64,000 nt of DNA from Drosophila pseudoobscura (taxonomy: Eukaryota > Arthropoda > Insecta > Diptera > Drosophilidae), in assembly GCF_009870125.1 (NCBI RefSeq), contig NC_046679.1, positions 19,964,001-20,028,000 of the forward strand. Direction: 5' to 3'. Both the position numbers and the translations under genes were made by a program. Shown here piece after piece: positions 38,706 to 50,000 of this stretch. Each line of letters begins with the position of its first letter. Position 1 is the stretch's first letter. The notes below the pieces were generated by a model, which was not told the DNA's origin, made no database searches, and saw only the letters and a list, made by a program, of their open reading frames with translations.

Positions 38706-41637
38706 AGATTTTTCTCGCTCGTTGGTGTTATAAGTTATAATCGGAGGTAGGGAGCGAACGAACCCCGAGTCCGTGTCTGATCCGAGTCCCCGAGGTCCGA
38801 GCCCTTATGCACATGGCACAGTGGGTCAAACCATTGCACACATGCGGGAATTTCCGAATCTCTGCGACCGACTGAATGAAGGCAGTCCACCTACCGATGT
38901 ACGTGTTTTTTTGGACCTGCGAATATCTTAGAATATCTCTATGTACGTGTTATTTGGGACCTGTGAACATTTCAGTATTCTACTGATTTAAAGGTGGCCT
39001 GTGTTCTACTTGCTTTGGTTAATTTCCGGACTCTGGAACGGTGCGTGGGAATGCGAGTTTCGGAAATAAGGTGGGTCTTGTAAGGTTGATGCGTTGTAAT
39101 TTTCCAGGGACACTGATTTACGGACTTTCTAGGCGTAGTGTGTGAACTGTAGGGAGTTTTGTGCTAGGTCTGACATTGCAGGTTTTCTTTGGTTGCTGGA
39201 AACGTTAAGGAATTCTGGTATAAGGAAGGTTAATGGGAATGTTTTTTTTTGTGCAGGAGGGTATCAGTATCAGTGCATTCTTTATTTCTTTTTCATATTT
39301 CTTTAGGAAGAAAGTATTTAATAGTACTAAAGTTATAGTTCTATAAATTTCCTTCACAAACAATTCGCCACTAGTTTTTTTAGTCACTCGTACCACTGTA
39401 AATCTGACCGTGCTCCGAGTGCGAGTCATGGAGAGTGGTGAAAAAAAAACTACCACCTGCCCTTTATTTTACTTAATTTTTTTTCTTGTCAGTCGTGGGC
39501 CCAATAGGTTCTCTGTCCCGCTCCCGCTCCCGCTATCCGTCTCCTTCCCTCCTGCAGGTCTGTTTTGTCAATTATGAATGCTGGAATTGTAGCTTCTGTT
39601 GAACACTTGGGCCAAGGCAGGGCCAGGGGCAACAGAGAAGGGAACGCTAAGTGGCATGCCCGGGCACGTCGGGACATCATCATCGTGGGACCCAGTGAGG
39701 GATATGTATAGGTACAGGGATACGATACGGATGGGTCGAGGGACATGCAAACTAAATGACTGTACGGCAAATTGACACACACTAAAGATTAAATGTATCG
39801 CATTCGTTAACTATATAAACAATATACGTGGCCGGTTTAAAAACTCTTGACAGGAAGTCTGGGCCAAAGACAGAGATAGAGACAGAGACAGGCTGCAACG
39901 TAAAGAAAGAGAGAGTACGAGATGGAGAGGCAGAGGCAGAGCGACTTGCGTGCTGAGAGTGTGCTGAACAACAAGCCGTTACAATTTTCTGTCGAGCGTC
40001 GAGTGTGAGAAAATTTTTCGAGTTGCACATGGCCGTGCCTCACTCCACATCGCCACATCTCTCTAGATAGGGGCCCATTTGGGCACGCAACGGGGTTGGG
40101 CTTATTGTCAATGCAGCAGCATTATATTTGTGGTTGTTGCAGCATCGACTACTACTGCTGCTGTTGTTGTTGTTGCTGTTTCAGTGGCAGCGCACTGTGT
40201 AATTGAATATGTATGCGCGATGCGCATGCCCGGCACGCCAAACGCGCGACAGACGCGCGCAGAAAAAAAAGGGCTGACCAGAAGCCCGCTGAGCGACGCA
40301 TGTGGATAAAAAATCAGCAGAATGAAATGCAAAAGAAAAAGAGTTGAATTTTTAAGTATGACAATCCCCCCGTCGACACGCCGTTTGTTCATTGAGTAAG
40401 CTTCGCCCCGGAGAGCTTCATCTGCGACAGGAAATTATCATTTGTGGGGAATGACAGGGCAGCCGCGTCCTCATTCGCATCGATTAACTCTGATATTTTT
40501 TGGTGGGGATTTGTTCCAGAGTGTGGCAAAGCAAAGGGGATTTAGCGGGGATGTTGAAGGTCAAATTCCAATTGGTTTTTCGGGTTGAATGCAAAGGATT
40601 TCGACCCAATCGAAGTGGGTTCTTGTAAGGTAATGCTGGGTACTGTAAGGTGAGGGTATGATAAGCCTATAAGATATCCACGCCTCTTTTGGGTGTTTCC
40701 TACATTCATAACAATCCAATTTGATCTGTAAAAGTCATCTTAATTTACCCCCCAATAAGCCATTATTTCATTGATTTTTGTTTGTTTTATATTTTTGTAA
40801 ATCTTATAATTTAATAACATTTATTCTAATCTGTCGCTAAAAAGAGTTATTATCACAAATTTATTATGTATTCTTTAGAATAAACGCCTATCGCAGGACT
40901 CCAACTGGGCGAGAGAGGATGTGGCACATTTTTTTCCGACTGGGCTGCCACTTGTTGCAGGCTGCTATCACGCAACTTGTTTCGCACGAACGTAATGTTG
41001 TTTGTGCTGGTGTTGCCGCTGCGACAGCTTCATTCATTCATTCATGGAACGAAATGCGCTTTTTTCTTCGTATTACTCATTCATTCATGCATTTTGGCCG
41101 CTTCTAACTACCGGTTTTTTGCGCACGTTGCTGCTGCTGCTGCTGGTGCTGGGATGATGTTGCTGCTTGCTGCTGCTTGCTGCTGCTGGTGTGGCTCTTG
41201 TTGCATCCACGGATGTACAAGGTGTTGCGGTTTCTAGCCTTTCAAGATGTTGCTGCCGTTTAGCAAAAGTTTCTGCTGCTGGTGTTGCATCTATGTGGGG
41301 TTGCTGTTGCAACTATTGTAGCTCTGGAGATGCTGATGTTGTTGAGGTAGATACTAATTGCTTATGCTAAAGTCTCTGCTGGTGAAGGTTCTTTGAGAAA
41401 TTCCGGCTGAGGATGCTCCTACGATTGAAGGATTTGTTTTTGTTGCTGCACAAATGGTTGCTGCTGATAATGTTGCTAGAGATTCAATGCTAATGTTGCT
41501 GCTGAACTTCTCCTTTCTGAGAGCAACTTCTGTGGGTCCTTATGCTGCTCCTTCTGTTGCTGCTTTTGTAGACCCTTCTGTTGCTCCTTCTCTTGCTACT
41601 TCAGCTACCGTTGCTGCGGTGTCTCCTTCTGTTGCTG
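38706..41637. other. Intergenic DNA between m7 and m6
   Basis: No gene seen. 39240-39480 and 40690-40890 are AT-rich. 40930-41640, just downstream of m6, is almost entirely built of degenerate GTTGCTGCT-type triplets, so long frames there are compositional artefacts. 39860-39960 is a CA/GA-rich purine stretch. Confidence 0.5.
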
Positions 41638-41868
41638 CTACTGTGAATGCCAATAGAAGCTGCCCGCTGCCGTCTCCAGGCAAATCACCAAATGCTCCTC
41701 CTCGCAGCGAATCAGTGTCTCCATTAGCATACGCTCGTTGGCCTGATTCTGGGCAATCTCCTCCAGGCTGTCGTACCGCTGGCTGTCGTTGCTCCCACCA
41801 TGGCAATTGTTGTGGCCTCTGCCGAAGCGTTGGAATATTTTGGCAAGCAGATTCTTAACTTTCGACAT
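41638..41868 (-). CDS. E(spl)m6-BFM: E(spl) m6, Bearded-family protein
   Basis: Single exon, 76 residues, from MSKVKNLLAKIFQRFGRG. The N-terminal basic amphipathic helix is the defining feature of Bearded-family proteins; the C-terminal 'GSFYWHSQ' corresponds to the G-T/S-F-F/Y-W motif also found at the ends of m4 and m2. A central 'YDSLEEIAQNQANERMLMETLIRCEEEHL' is nearly all charged or helical. Bearded proteins inhibit Neuralized and so dampen Delta endocytosis (family knowledge). The ATG chosen is the first in frame; a non-ATG extension upstream was ignored. It is the smallest protein of the complex here. The 3' flank is trinucleotide-repeat DNA, and I found no clear GY, Brd or K box in it. 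Confidence 0.9.
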   Translation of the reverse strand: MSKVKNLLAKIFQRFGRGHNNCHGGSNDSQRYDSLEEIAQNQANERMLMETLIRCEEEHLVICLETAAGSFYWHSQ

Positions 41869-41938
41869 TTTCTTCGTAAACTTTGTAAATTTCACTTTCA
41901 GTTTCGAGTTCTAAGCGCGTGGGCTGGCAAATTGTAAC

Positions 41939-42052
41939 TGTTGTGGCCTGATGGCAAGTGCCGCGCTTTTATAGTAGAAGCAACCCACCACCGCCACCCA
42001 AAACCGCACCACCCAAAACAACAAGTGCCGCCACATGTGCCTGACACATGTG
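41939..42052 (-). promoter_or_regulatory. m6 promoter with paired CACATGTG
   Basis: TATAAAAG (complement of 41966-41973) with CAGTT initiator near 41939. Two identical palindromic E-boxes, CACATGTG, at 42032-42039 and 42045-42052 lie 60-80 bp upstream, 13 bp apart. I see no Su(H) paired site near m6, in keeping with its distinct regulation. Confidence 0.65.
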
Positions 42053-45000
42053 CAAACTCCTCACTGCGCAACAGCAGCAGCAGCAGCAGTATCCTCATAA
42101 TCATCCGCAACAGAAACAACGGCAGCAACATCAGCAGCCCAACAACGTTCGCCTGCCACGCTTTCAGCGTGAGGGACCCCGAAGCAAGCTCAACACGTGC
42201 AGGATAATCGTGTCCCCCTGCCTGGCCTGGCCGGGCCGAGCCGGGCCCTTCCCTTTCCTTTTTTTATTTCATCTTTTTTTTTCAATATAACGAATGCACA
42301 GAATAAATATTGAGAGCGTCGAGCAGTTGTGGTTCCCATGGATAAGGTTCGCCAGCAAACGAGGACTGGCCCTTCCCCTATCCTGGCCGAAGTGAGTGAG
42401 TGCGTATCTCGTATCTCTCGTTTTCAGGCTAGGGGAAAAGTATCCCACGGTTCGAGTGGCAGCTGTTTGCAATTTAGGCCACAGCCCCGCTCATTTCGTT
42501 GCCTTGCCTTGGAGGACGGCAGCGGCAGTGTGGCAGTGGCAGTGGCAGTGGCGTGGTGGTGGTTGTTGCCTCTTCTGACACATATTGCACTTGCTGCTGC
42601 CGTCCGGGGCGAGCCGACCCGAAGCGAAAGCAGAGTTGGTTCAACTTTGGTTAATTGCATCACTCGCCGCCGGGTCACGCGTACGCTGCTCAGCCGCTCA
42701 GCCGCTTTCCACCTGATTGATGTCTGTGGGCCCCGGGCACACCGCCTGGAAAGCTCAGCGTTGCGCCCGTCGTGGTCGCGTGGCGGACAAGTGCTCCTCC
42801 GCGTGCTCCTCCTTTGATTGAACGTGGGTTGGCCACGTGTGTGCCTCCGTGTGCAATCCCTGCGTGCAAGGTGCACTCATTTGTGGTGTACTCTCTGATA
42901 GTCCTTTAATAGAATTTATCTGGGATCATAATTTAGTTTACTTGTCTTATGGGGTGGTAGGTGGGCTGCTCGGGGGAGGGTGTGGCAGTGGCACGAGCCG
43001 GCACTAGGTTGATTTGAGGTTGGTTTTCGAAGAGTCAATGGTTTTATGGGATGTTTTAATTGAGTGGACTCATTGGTTCTATTGGGGTAGACAGACAAGT
43101 GGTTGGTCGGGGATGTTCCCAATTAGAGGAAGTGTTTGGGAAACTGATATGGTGGCAAATCGTTTCCTATATTCTACAACACGATTATCCTTTTAGTCTG
43201 TAACTTAATGAAGGGGCAATAAATTTAAAAAAAACATATATACGTATGTAAGATATAGATTTTTAGGGGGTACCATGCAATATAATCGCAAAAGTAATCT
43301 CCGAAACAGCATTCGTTAGATCACGGAGAGGGCTAAGTATACCCAGAGAAAAAACCCTTGAGAATCAAATAGATAATAGATAATTTGTATTATTCATTTA
43401 TTATTAATTATTATTACTTATTGTTAATCTATTTTATCCAAATATATTTCCTGTTTAAAACAGATATAATTCTAATTGAAATTACATATTTTTATATTTA
43501 AATGTCATATATAAGAATTACTGTAAAGTTTTTTATATTTACATTGAAGAATTTAATATGAATTTAATTCAACCTATTTAAATTCATAATTTTTTGTAAG
43601 CCATTTTTCTCAGAGTTTGAGTGTTACAAAATATTGAAAATAATTAAGTTTAGTTTTATTTAAGTTGTGATTTAAAGGGAATTAAAAATTGATCTTATGA
43701 CTCTCCCACTTATTGTGTTTTTAGAGAACACAAAAATATTCCAATTGCAAGAAAGAACCCCTCACATGCTTAGAGTATTTTCCCATGGTTAAATACCCCT
43801 CAAGAAAGAACAACCAGATTAACACCCAGGAAGTCGGACTTTCTTCTCCCAGACATCTTCGGGCTGTCAAAGCTATTCTAAACATCCCATGAATGGTTCG
43901 CCTGGTGCTAATGGCCGACAACAATTGTCCACTTATCGTTTGGCTAATTTATTGTGGGCAAACATTTACCTAAGATATTTAACCTGTCAAAAACAAACGA
44001 ATGCAATGCGAATGCTTCGAGGTGGGCAACCATAATTGGCTCGAAGGATTGCCCAGGCAGTGGTCAACACTAAGTGGAATGGATCATCGATCTAGTACAA
44101 TTATTCAGCTGAATGGATCATTGATCTCCCAGCTCGCATCTCCTCCAGCTTGAGAGTAGCTAACGATCAATCCAAACTGTCAGCCGGCTACTGTGGGTTC
44201 TCACTCACCTTGCTGGCTCGATGGCTCGATGCCTGGGATCTGTGTGGATCCATTAATGATTTGATGGCCCATTGATGTGGTGCGCCCAGTGCTGTCAACG
44301 CCATGGACAGTCCATTCCGCCTCACCTTCGCCGTCGAGACGGTTGCGGGTCCAATCAATGCCAGCTTGAAAGAGCCCTCGTTAAACTTCCTCTTTCGTCT
44401 GCGGGTGCGTTCGGATCGCTCGTTCAATTAGCTCATGTCGTAAAGTACAAATAACTATTGCGTACAGTTCCTTGGAAACCCCGAGAGCTTGGCCATAATC
44501 ATTAAGCCAAGCCAAGCCGAGCCAACCCAAGACGGGGACAAGCCGGGGACAAGCCGGTAGCTGCTGCCTTTGCGACCGTCTCGACGGCAATTTAAATTAA
44601 ACAATCGTCAATGACGGCGACAAGAGTGAAAAACTAAAGTAAAGCAGCCAGCAATCAGTCAGTCTGTCTGTCAGTTAGTCAGTCGGCCAGTCGGCCAGTC
44701 TGCCAGTCCATCAGTCAGTCAGTCAGTCAGTCGTCCGTCAGTCACACGAACGACGAACGCTACTTGGGCTGATAATAAGCGTCGCGCCGGCGCAATAAAT
44801 GTGTGCCGACAGAGTGCCCTCATCTTGAGGCTTGTGTTGCTGTTGCTGTTGCTGTTTGCTGCTCTGCTTCTGTGTATCAGTATCTCTGCCTCTATGCCTC
44901 ATTGTCTATGTGTGCATCTGTGTGCCTGTAATCGTAACCATATAAGCGTCTTAAATGGCAGGTGTGCACATCGCGTGGGAAACACACGACGCGTCTCGAG

Positions 45001-46102
45001 CGGTTCTCACGATATGAAAATCGAGCAAAACAAACCCAAGATCGAGGGACCGGGGGACCTGGGAGACCGACCGACAACCTGACAAGCGTTCGCCACTTTC
45101 TAGGGATTCGAATTGGGATTGGGACTCGAAGGGATTGGGGTTCATATTAAGGGTTGTTCGGTGTATGTGCTGCAAGAGGGTCCCCAATAATATCGGAAAA
45201 GATTTATGGGGAAACAGACTGGACGAGGGGTCTCGAAGAAAAGGATTGGGGTGCTAAGGATGAGATCACATTAAGACCATCCCATACCAGAGTTACAGAT
45301 TAGATGGGAGTTGACCTAATATAGGGGTAAGAGCTATTCATAGTCCCAAAAAACATTAATGAGCCAACCATCAGATTTTAGGTGTCCCATAGTTATGTGG
45401 GGACTGTGTGAACACACAAACCTCAATGACTTTGTGTCCCTTTATTTTATTAAAGATCCTCTAAATATTGGGATAAAAAATACAGAGAAAAAGGGAAGAT
45501 TACTGCGTTAGAGGGCATTTTTATGGAATACCAAAGATGATATAAAACGAAGCATGATCTCATCTAGTGATGAGACCTATCTTCATAGCATGTAGACTCA
45601 TGGCAAGATTTCAAAGAATCATTACATCTAAGTGCTTCTAAAGATTGTTGTCTTTGAAATCATATTAGAAGCATGCCATAACCCACACATACTCGTATCT
45701 ATGGACCAGTCCTGTCCCACAGTAAACTCTCCTCCCACCTCTGGCGAGAACAAGGAATCAATAAGCCACAACAAGACAATTACAATTTTCCTGAGTTTGA
45801 TTTTCATTTGGAACCGGCCCAAACCAAATCAGTTAGTCCCAGACAATTGCACTACGTTCTAGGTTCTCACGTCTTGGCCAGCATTTTACGGTTTAATTGC
45901 AGCTACAAAAGGTTGATCAGGACACACACTCCTTGGCTAGACAATTGCCGAGTGGCTGAAAGAATGAAAGACAGACAGAGGAACCTTCTTTGCACAACGA
46001 TTTCCTTTCCCACGCACGCACAGCAATAAGATTTCTAGAGATTTCTGGCTACCTGCTAGGCAGGTCCTCGCAGCCGGGAGGATCAGGACCTCGACCTGCG
46101 GG
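42053..46102. promoter_or_regulatory. m6-m5 divergent interval
   Basis: Upstream DNA for both m6 (left) and m5 (right); no gene seen. 42300-42900 is GC-rich. 43200-43720 is strongly AT-rich. 44640-44740 is a run of CAGT/CAGTC repeats. GCAGGTG (44958-44964), CGTGGGAA (44974-44981) and inverted TTCTCACG (45004-45011) form a Notch-plus-proneural cluster with an unusual 22 bp spacer. A further TTCCCACG at 46007-46014 is about 90 bp upstream of the m5 TATA box. Confidence 0.55.
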
Positions 46103-46137
46103 TATAAAAGGCAGTGCAGCGGCCGACAAGAGCATCA
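46103..46137 (+). promoter_or_regulatory. m5 core promoter
   Basis: TATAAAAG at 46103-46110 followed by GCATCATTC with initiator A at 46137. It is nearly the same initiator word as in m4 and m8, 27 bp from the TATA box. Predicted 5' UTR about 86 nt. Confidence 0.8.
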
Positions 46138-46222
46138 TTCGAGCAGCATCCTGCAAACCGTGCACACACACATCTCTTCCATCTGCTCCTCTGCAAAGCA
46201 AAAAGCGATCTCAAACGCAAAG

Positions 46223-46762
46223 ATGGCTCCACAGGCAAACAGCACCGAAACCGCATTCGTATCGAAGACCCAGCACTATCTGAAGGTGAAGAAGCCGCTG
46301 CTGGAGCGCCAGCGCCGCGCCCGCATGAACAAGTGCCTCGACACGCTCAAGACACTGGTGGCCGAGTTCCAGGGCGACGATGCCATACTGCGCCTGGACA
46401 AGGCCGAGATGCTCGAGGCAGCACTTGTCTTCATGCGCAAACAGGTCGTCAAGCAACAGGCGCCGGTCTCACCCCTGCCGATGAACAGCTTCAAGAACGG
46501 CTACATGAACGCCGTCAGCGAGATCTCCCGTGTGATGGCCTGCACCCCGGCCATGAGCGTCGACATTGGCAAGACGGTGATGACACATCTGGGCGTCGAG
46601 TTCCAGCGCATGCTTCAGTCCGATCAGCAGCAGCCAACGCCAACCCAATTGGAATCCTCTTCACGTCCTGCCAGCCCTGCCTCTTCGGGGTATCACAGCG
46701 ATGCCGAGGAATCCGAGGCTGCTGCCAGCCCCAAGCCAGACACCATGTGGCGTCCCTGGTAA
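46223..46762 (+). CDS. E(spl)m5-HLH: E(spl) m5, bHLH-Orange repressor
   Basis: Single exon, 179 residues, starting [22 protein letters not shown]. The bHLH (~19-77) has '[18 protein letters not shown]', the closest relative of m8 in this window; the Orange domain reads '[29 protein letters not shown]'. The tail contains '[17 protein letters not shown]' and ends WRPW for Groucho binding. It acts as a Notch-induced repressor of proneural genes. The tail resembles the CK2-regulated segment of m8. It is the first + strand gene in the right half of the complex. The 3' UTR is exceptional: two tandem repeat arrays multiply GY and Brd boxes (separate entries). Confidence 0.95.
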   Translation: MAPQANSTETAFVSKTQHYLKVKKPLLERQRRARMNKCLDTLKTLVAEFQGDDAILRLDKAEMLEAALVFMRKQVVKQQAPVSPLPMNSFKNGYMNAVSEISRVMACTPAMSVDIGKTVMTHLGVEFQRMLQSDQQQPTPTQLESSSRPASPASSGYHSDAEESEAAASPKPDTMWRPW

Positions 46763-46783
46763 ACCATTAGAGACTTCGACTAC

Positions 46784-46864
46784 GACTACGAATCCTGTCT
46801 TCCATTCAACGACTACGAATCCTGTCTTCCAACCAACAACAACGAATCATGTCTTCCAATTGAC
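46784..46864 (+). repeat. Three 27 bp tandem repeats with GY boxes (m5 3' UTR)
   Basis: Units 46784-46810, 46811-46837 and 46838-46864. Each has ACGAATC near its start and one GTCTTCC GY box (46797-46803, 46824-46830, 46851-46857). Units 1 and 2 share their first 21 bases; unit 3 has diverged. GY boxes pair with the miR-7 seed. Confidence 0.9.
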
Positions 46865-46874
46865 TCGTTCTAAC

Positions 46875-47016
46875 TGTGATACCAGCTTTACTTAGGACTT
46901 AAGCACACCCCAAGCTTTACTTAGAATTTAATCAACCACCAAGCTTTACTAGTTATAAGAAAGAAAAGACACTCAACGATGATCTAGCCTATAAGAAAAA
47001 CGCAACAACAGCTTTA
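46875..47016 (+). promoter_or_regulatory. K box and four Brd boxes in the m5 3' UTR
   Basis: K box TGTGAT at 46875-46880; Brd boxes AGCTTTA at 46884-46890, 46913-46919, 46942-46948 and 47010-47016. The first three are exactly 29 bp apart because they lie in a tandem repeat (AGCTTTACTTAG-unit at 46884-46912 and 46913-46941, then a partial third). Targets of miR-4/79-type and K-box microRNAs. Confidence 0.85.
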
Positions 47017-47059
47017 ATAGTTTTAATATAAAACAACTCAAGAAAAACAAAATAACTTC

Positions 47060-50000
47060 GGTCTTATTTATTGATGAAACAACAAATCAAAGACATTTTC
47101 AGAACTCAAATCTGGAAACAGTTTTCGCAACATTCAATAACAGATTGAATATCTTATCAAGAGAATATATTTTTGATAATGCACTTTTGGTTTAAAGTTA
47201 AAGAAAATGATATTTGTTTCCATAAGTGGGCAAATAATACGTGCATTTATTGCAAATGATTTGCAGTTTCCCAATTGGTAAAATATTCTGATTGTTCATG
47301 AAGTAAAACATTTATCGATATTACAGACAACCTCTCTTAAGGAAGAACCTTCAAATTATATGAAAATAATTTGCTTCAATTAAGTGTTGAAGTTTTTAGC
47401 TATCAAAATTAAAGAAAAGAGTCCTTTTAGAGTAATATGCCATAATCCTAATAACCTATGCAAAACTCTATTCCTCGAAATATACTTTCAAATGATTGCT
47501 TGTAATATTTACTATTATCTTGGATTCTCAAATTTGTAATCACTGTTTTCTTTTCTTAATTTTCTATAAATCCTTTGATTTTTTGATAAATAAATATTTA
47601 AATAGATCATAATGATATTTTATTGTATTTAAACAATTCTTACATTAATTCCGAACTTCTTTCGTCTAGAAAATGTATTCTTCTATCTTGGAGTCCCAAA
47701 GATTATATTCCCCTTGTAAGTGGCTCAATTCATTCGAATAATTTCTCAGGTTATGTGTGAATTACACACACATTAGGTTATACCTCCCCCACCTGATGAA
47801 TGTTTCAAACAAGATCGTTTTGTAAGTGACACCACAGCTGGGGACCTCCACTGCTGCTCGTTACATTCCCCCTGGGCCCAAGTAGGAGGTCCCCGGGCCA
47901 TAAGCACAATGCAAGTCAAGACAAGACCCTGGCCAGGCGACGCCCCCGAGTGGCCTGTCTACGCCCTGATCAACAGCTCGTCCGAGTGGTGCACGTGTTG
48001 CTGCCCTGCCTGCCTGGATGGATGGTGTTACCGAATCTGCATACTAGAACCCCTGGACAGGATCACATATCGTTTTCGATTAGGGAGGTTCTGGGACCAT
48101 CCATCGAGTTAAACCGTCAATTACAACCCCTTTTGTGCAGTGCACGTGCGTGCTGAGTGATGGGCGGAGAAAACTGCAACGGGACTCTTGAGGCCCCGGT
48201 AATCGGGCCTTGGTTGATATCCTAAACCAACACTGACAATGCCCAGCCAGAGGTTCCTGGAACTTGCCTCCCGCATATGCGATACACACAATCGCACATA
48301 CTAATTTGTAAACTAAAAAATACTATAGGAAAAAAAATACATAAAATTTAAGAAATCCCAACATGTCGCGCTGTCTCGTGTCAAGTGCATGGGCCTCTCA
48401 TTGTTTCAGAACACGCGAGTGCCTCTGTAACCCGACGACAAAAGGACCCCACATGTGTGTGTCTGTGGTTGTATCACCACAGAGATTATTGCCTGTGTTA
48501 TTTTATCATTACAAAACCAAAGAAACCGCCATGAGGTCCCAGCATTTATATTTAATTCGACTAAGCCACGCGGCTTTTACTCTCTAGCCTGGGGGGTCAT
48601 ATGATTTCGGTGTTTTGCATGTGAGAATAGAATGGGTGGTATTGTTTAGGAGGTTTAGGGACATAGGAATAGGATGGGTTAGGAATAGAAAGTAAAATGA
48701 AAGATATTCAATTGGCATTCATTAACTGAGTTCCTATAGAAAAATAAAGTAAAGGTAAATACTAGTAATTTAACAAAAAGTACACATATTCTTGATATAA
48801 GAATGCTTTTTGCTTGTTTTCTCTTAATAGACATTGTATTTTCGTTTTAAAAAGTAGATTCTTTATAAGAAAGTGGATGAAGTCTGATACGTTTTAAAGT
48901 AAAGATAAACTATCAATAGAAAACCTATCAACAAAAACTTGTATTTTTCAGCAAACGAAAATATTTTTCAATCCGATAAGAGTATCTATGCTTCGCCTTC
49001 AGTTTCTACCCAAATCCGTCCCTCCCCCAGCGATAAATCTCTGCGGTTGTTATCTTAACTGCAGTACACATGGCCGTGTGCATGTCCTGGCACGAAGACC
49101 AGCTCAAGTGCAGCTCGTCTTTCGTTCGGTGGAATTTCGCGCACGCCTTGTTTGAAGTTCACGGTCCTGACAACCTCGAGGAACTTTAAACGAACGGAAA
49201 TACCGTAACAGATTCGGGCAGTTAACACATTGGGTGTAGTCGTAGCAGTCCTGTAAAAGGACCTGAATCCAGAGAGAGGGAACCACAATTATTGGCGGGC
49301 GGGCATTTCCCGTTGCCACACATGTGTGAAAATTTCACGTTCGGCAAGTAACTCACGTTTTGGCTTACCGTTCGCACTTGCTGCATTGTGGACAGATACG
49401 GATGGATAGTTGGATGTTTGGATGGGTAGCTAGAGGCAGAGCGGGACGTGTCGGTGCGATGGGCAACGTTGTCTTAGCACACAACACCCCGCTGCGACCG
49501 AAACGAGGTCGTCACGTGCACAAACATGAACGTCCACGTTCCCATACCATACCATACCATACCATAATATACCATCCCTCCCATCCCATCCCATCCCTCG
49601 ATGAACACTTGGTTGGGTTTGGTTCGGTTTTCGGCTAGGAGACAATGGATTGTCAGGGTCAGGTTGATTTTATTTGTATTATTTTTACTTTTTTTTCGTT
49701 TTCTTTCTTTGTGTGTGCGAGCTAATCTACGATTTTGGAACCTTTAATGATCGGACGGCGATAAGAAATCAGTGCACGTGTTCAACGAGAGAGCAGGGGC
49801 AAGAGATTTCGAAGAAGAGGGCACCACAGTAGTCGCCAGAAAACCACTGCAGGGGCACCACTGCCTCCGTCTCGCCCTGGACCCCCAGCGGGGCTTTGGT
49901 TTCCCATAGAAATGGTTAACTATTTTTATTTGTTTTGGGCCCTGCACGTGGGCACACAATAAAACCCGACGAAAAAAACACACACAAAAAGTATCCATCA

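Noticed and set aside
41454-41858. 134-residue + strand frame opposite m6
   Set aside because: Repeat of Val/Ala/Ser from GTTGCTGCT-type DNA and the antisense of m6; no domain.
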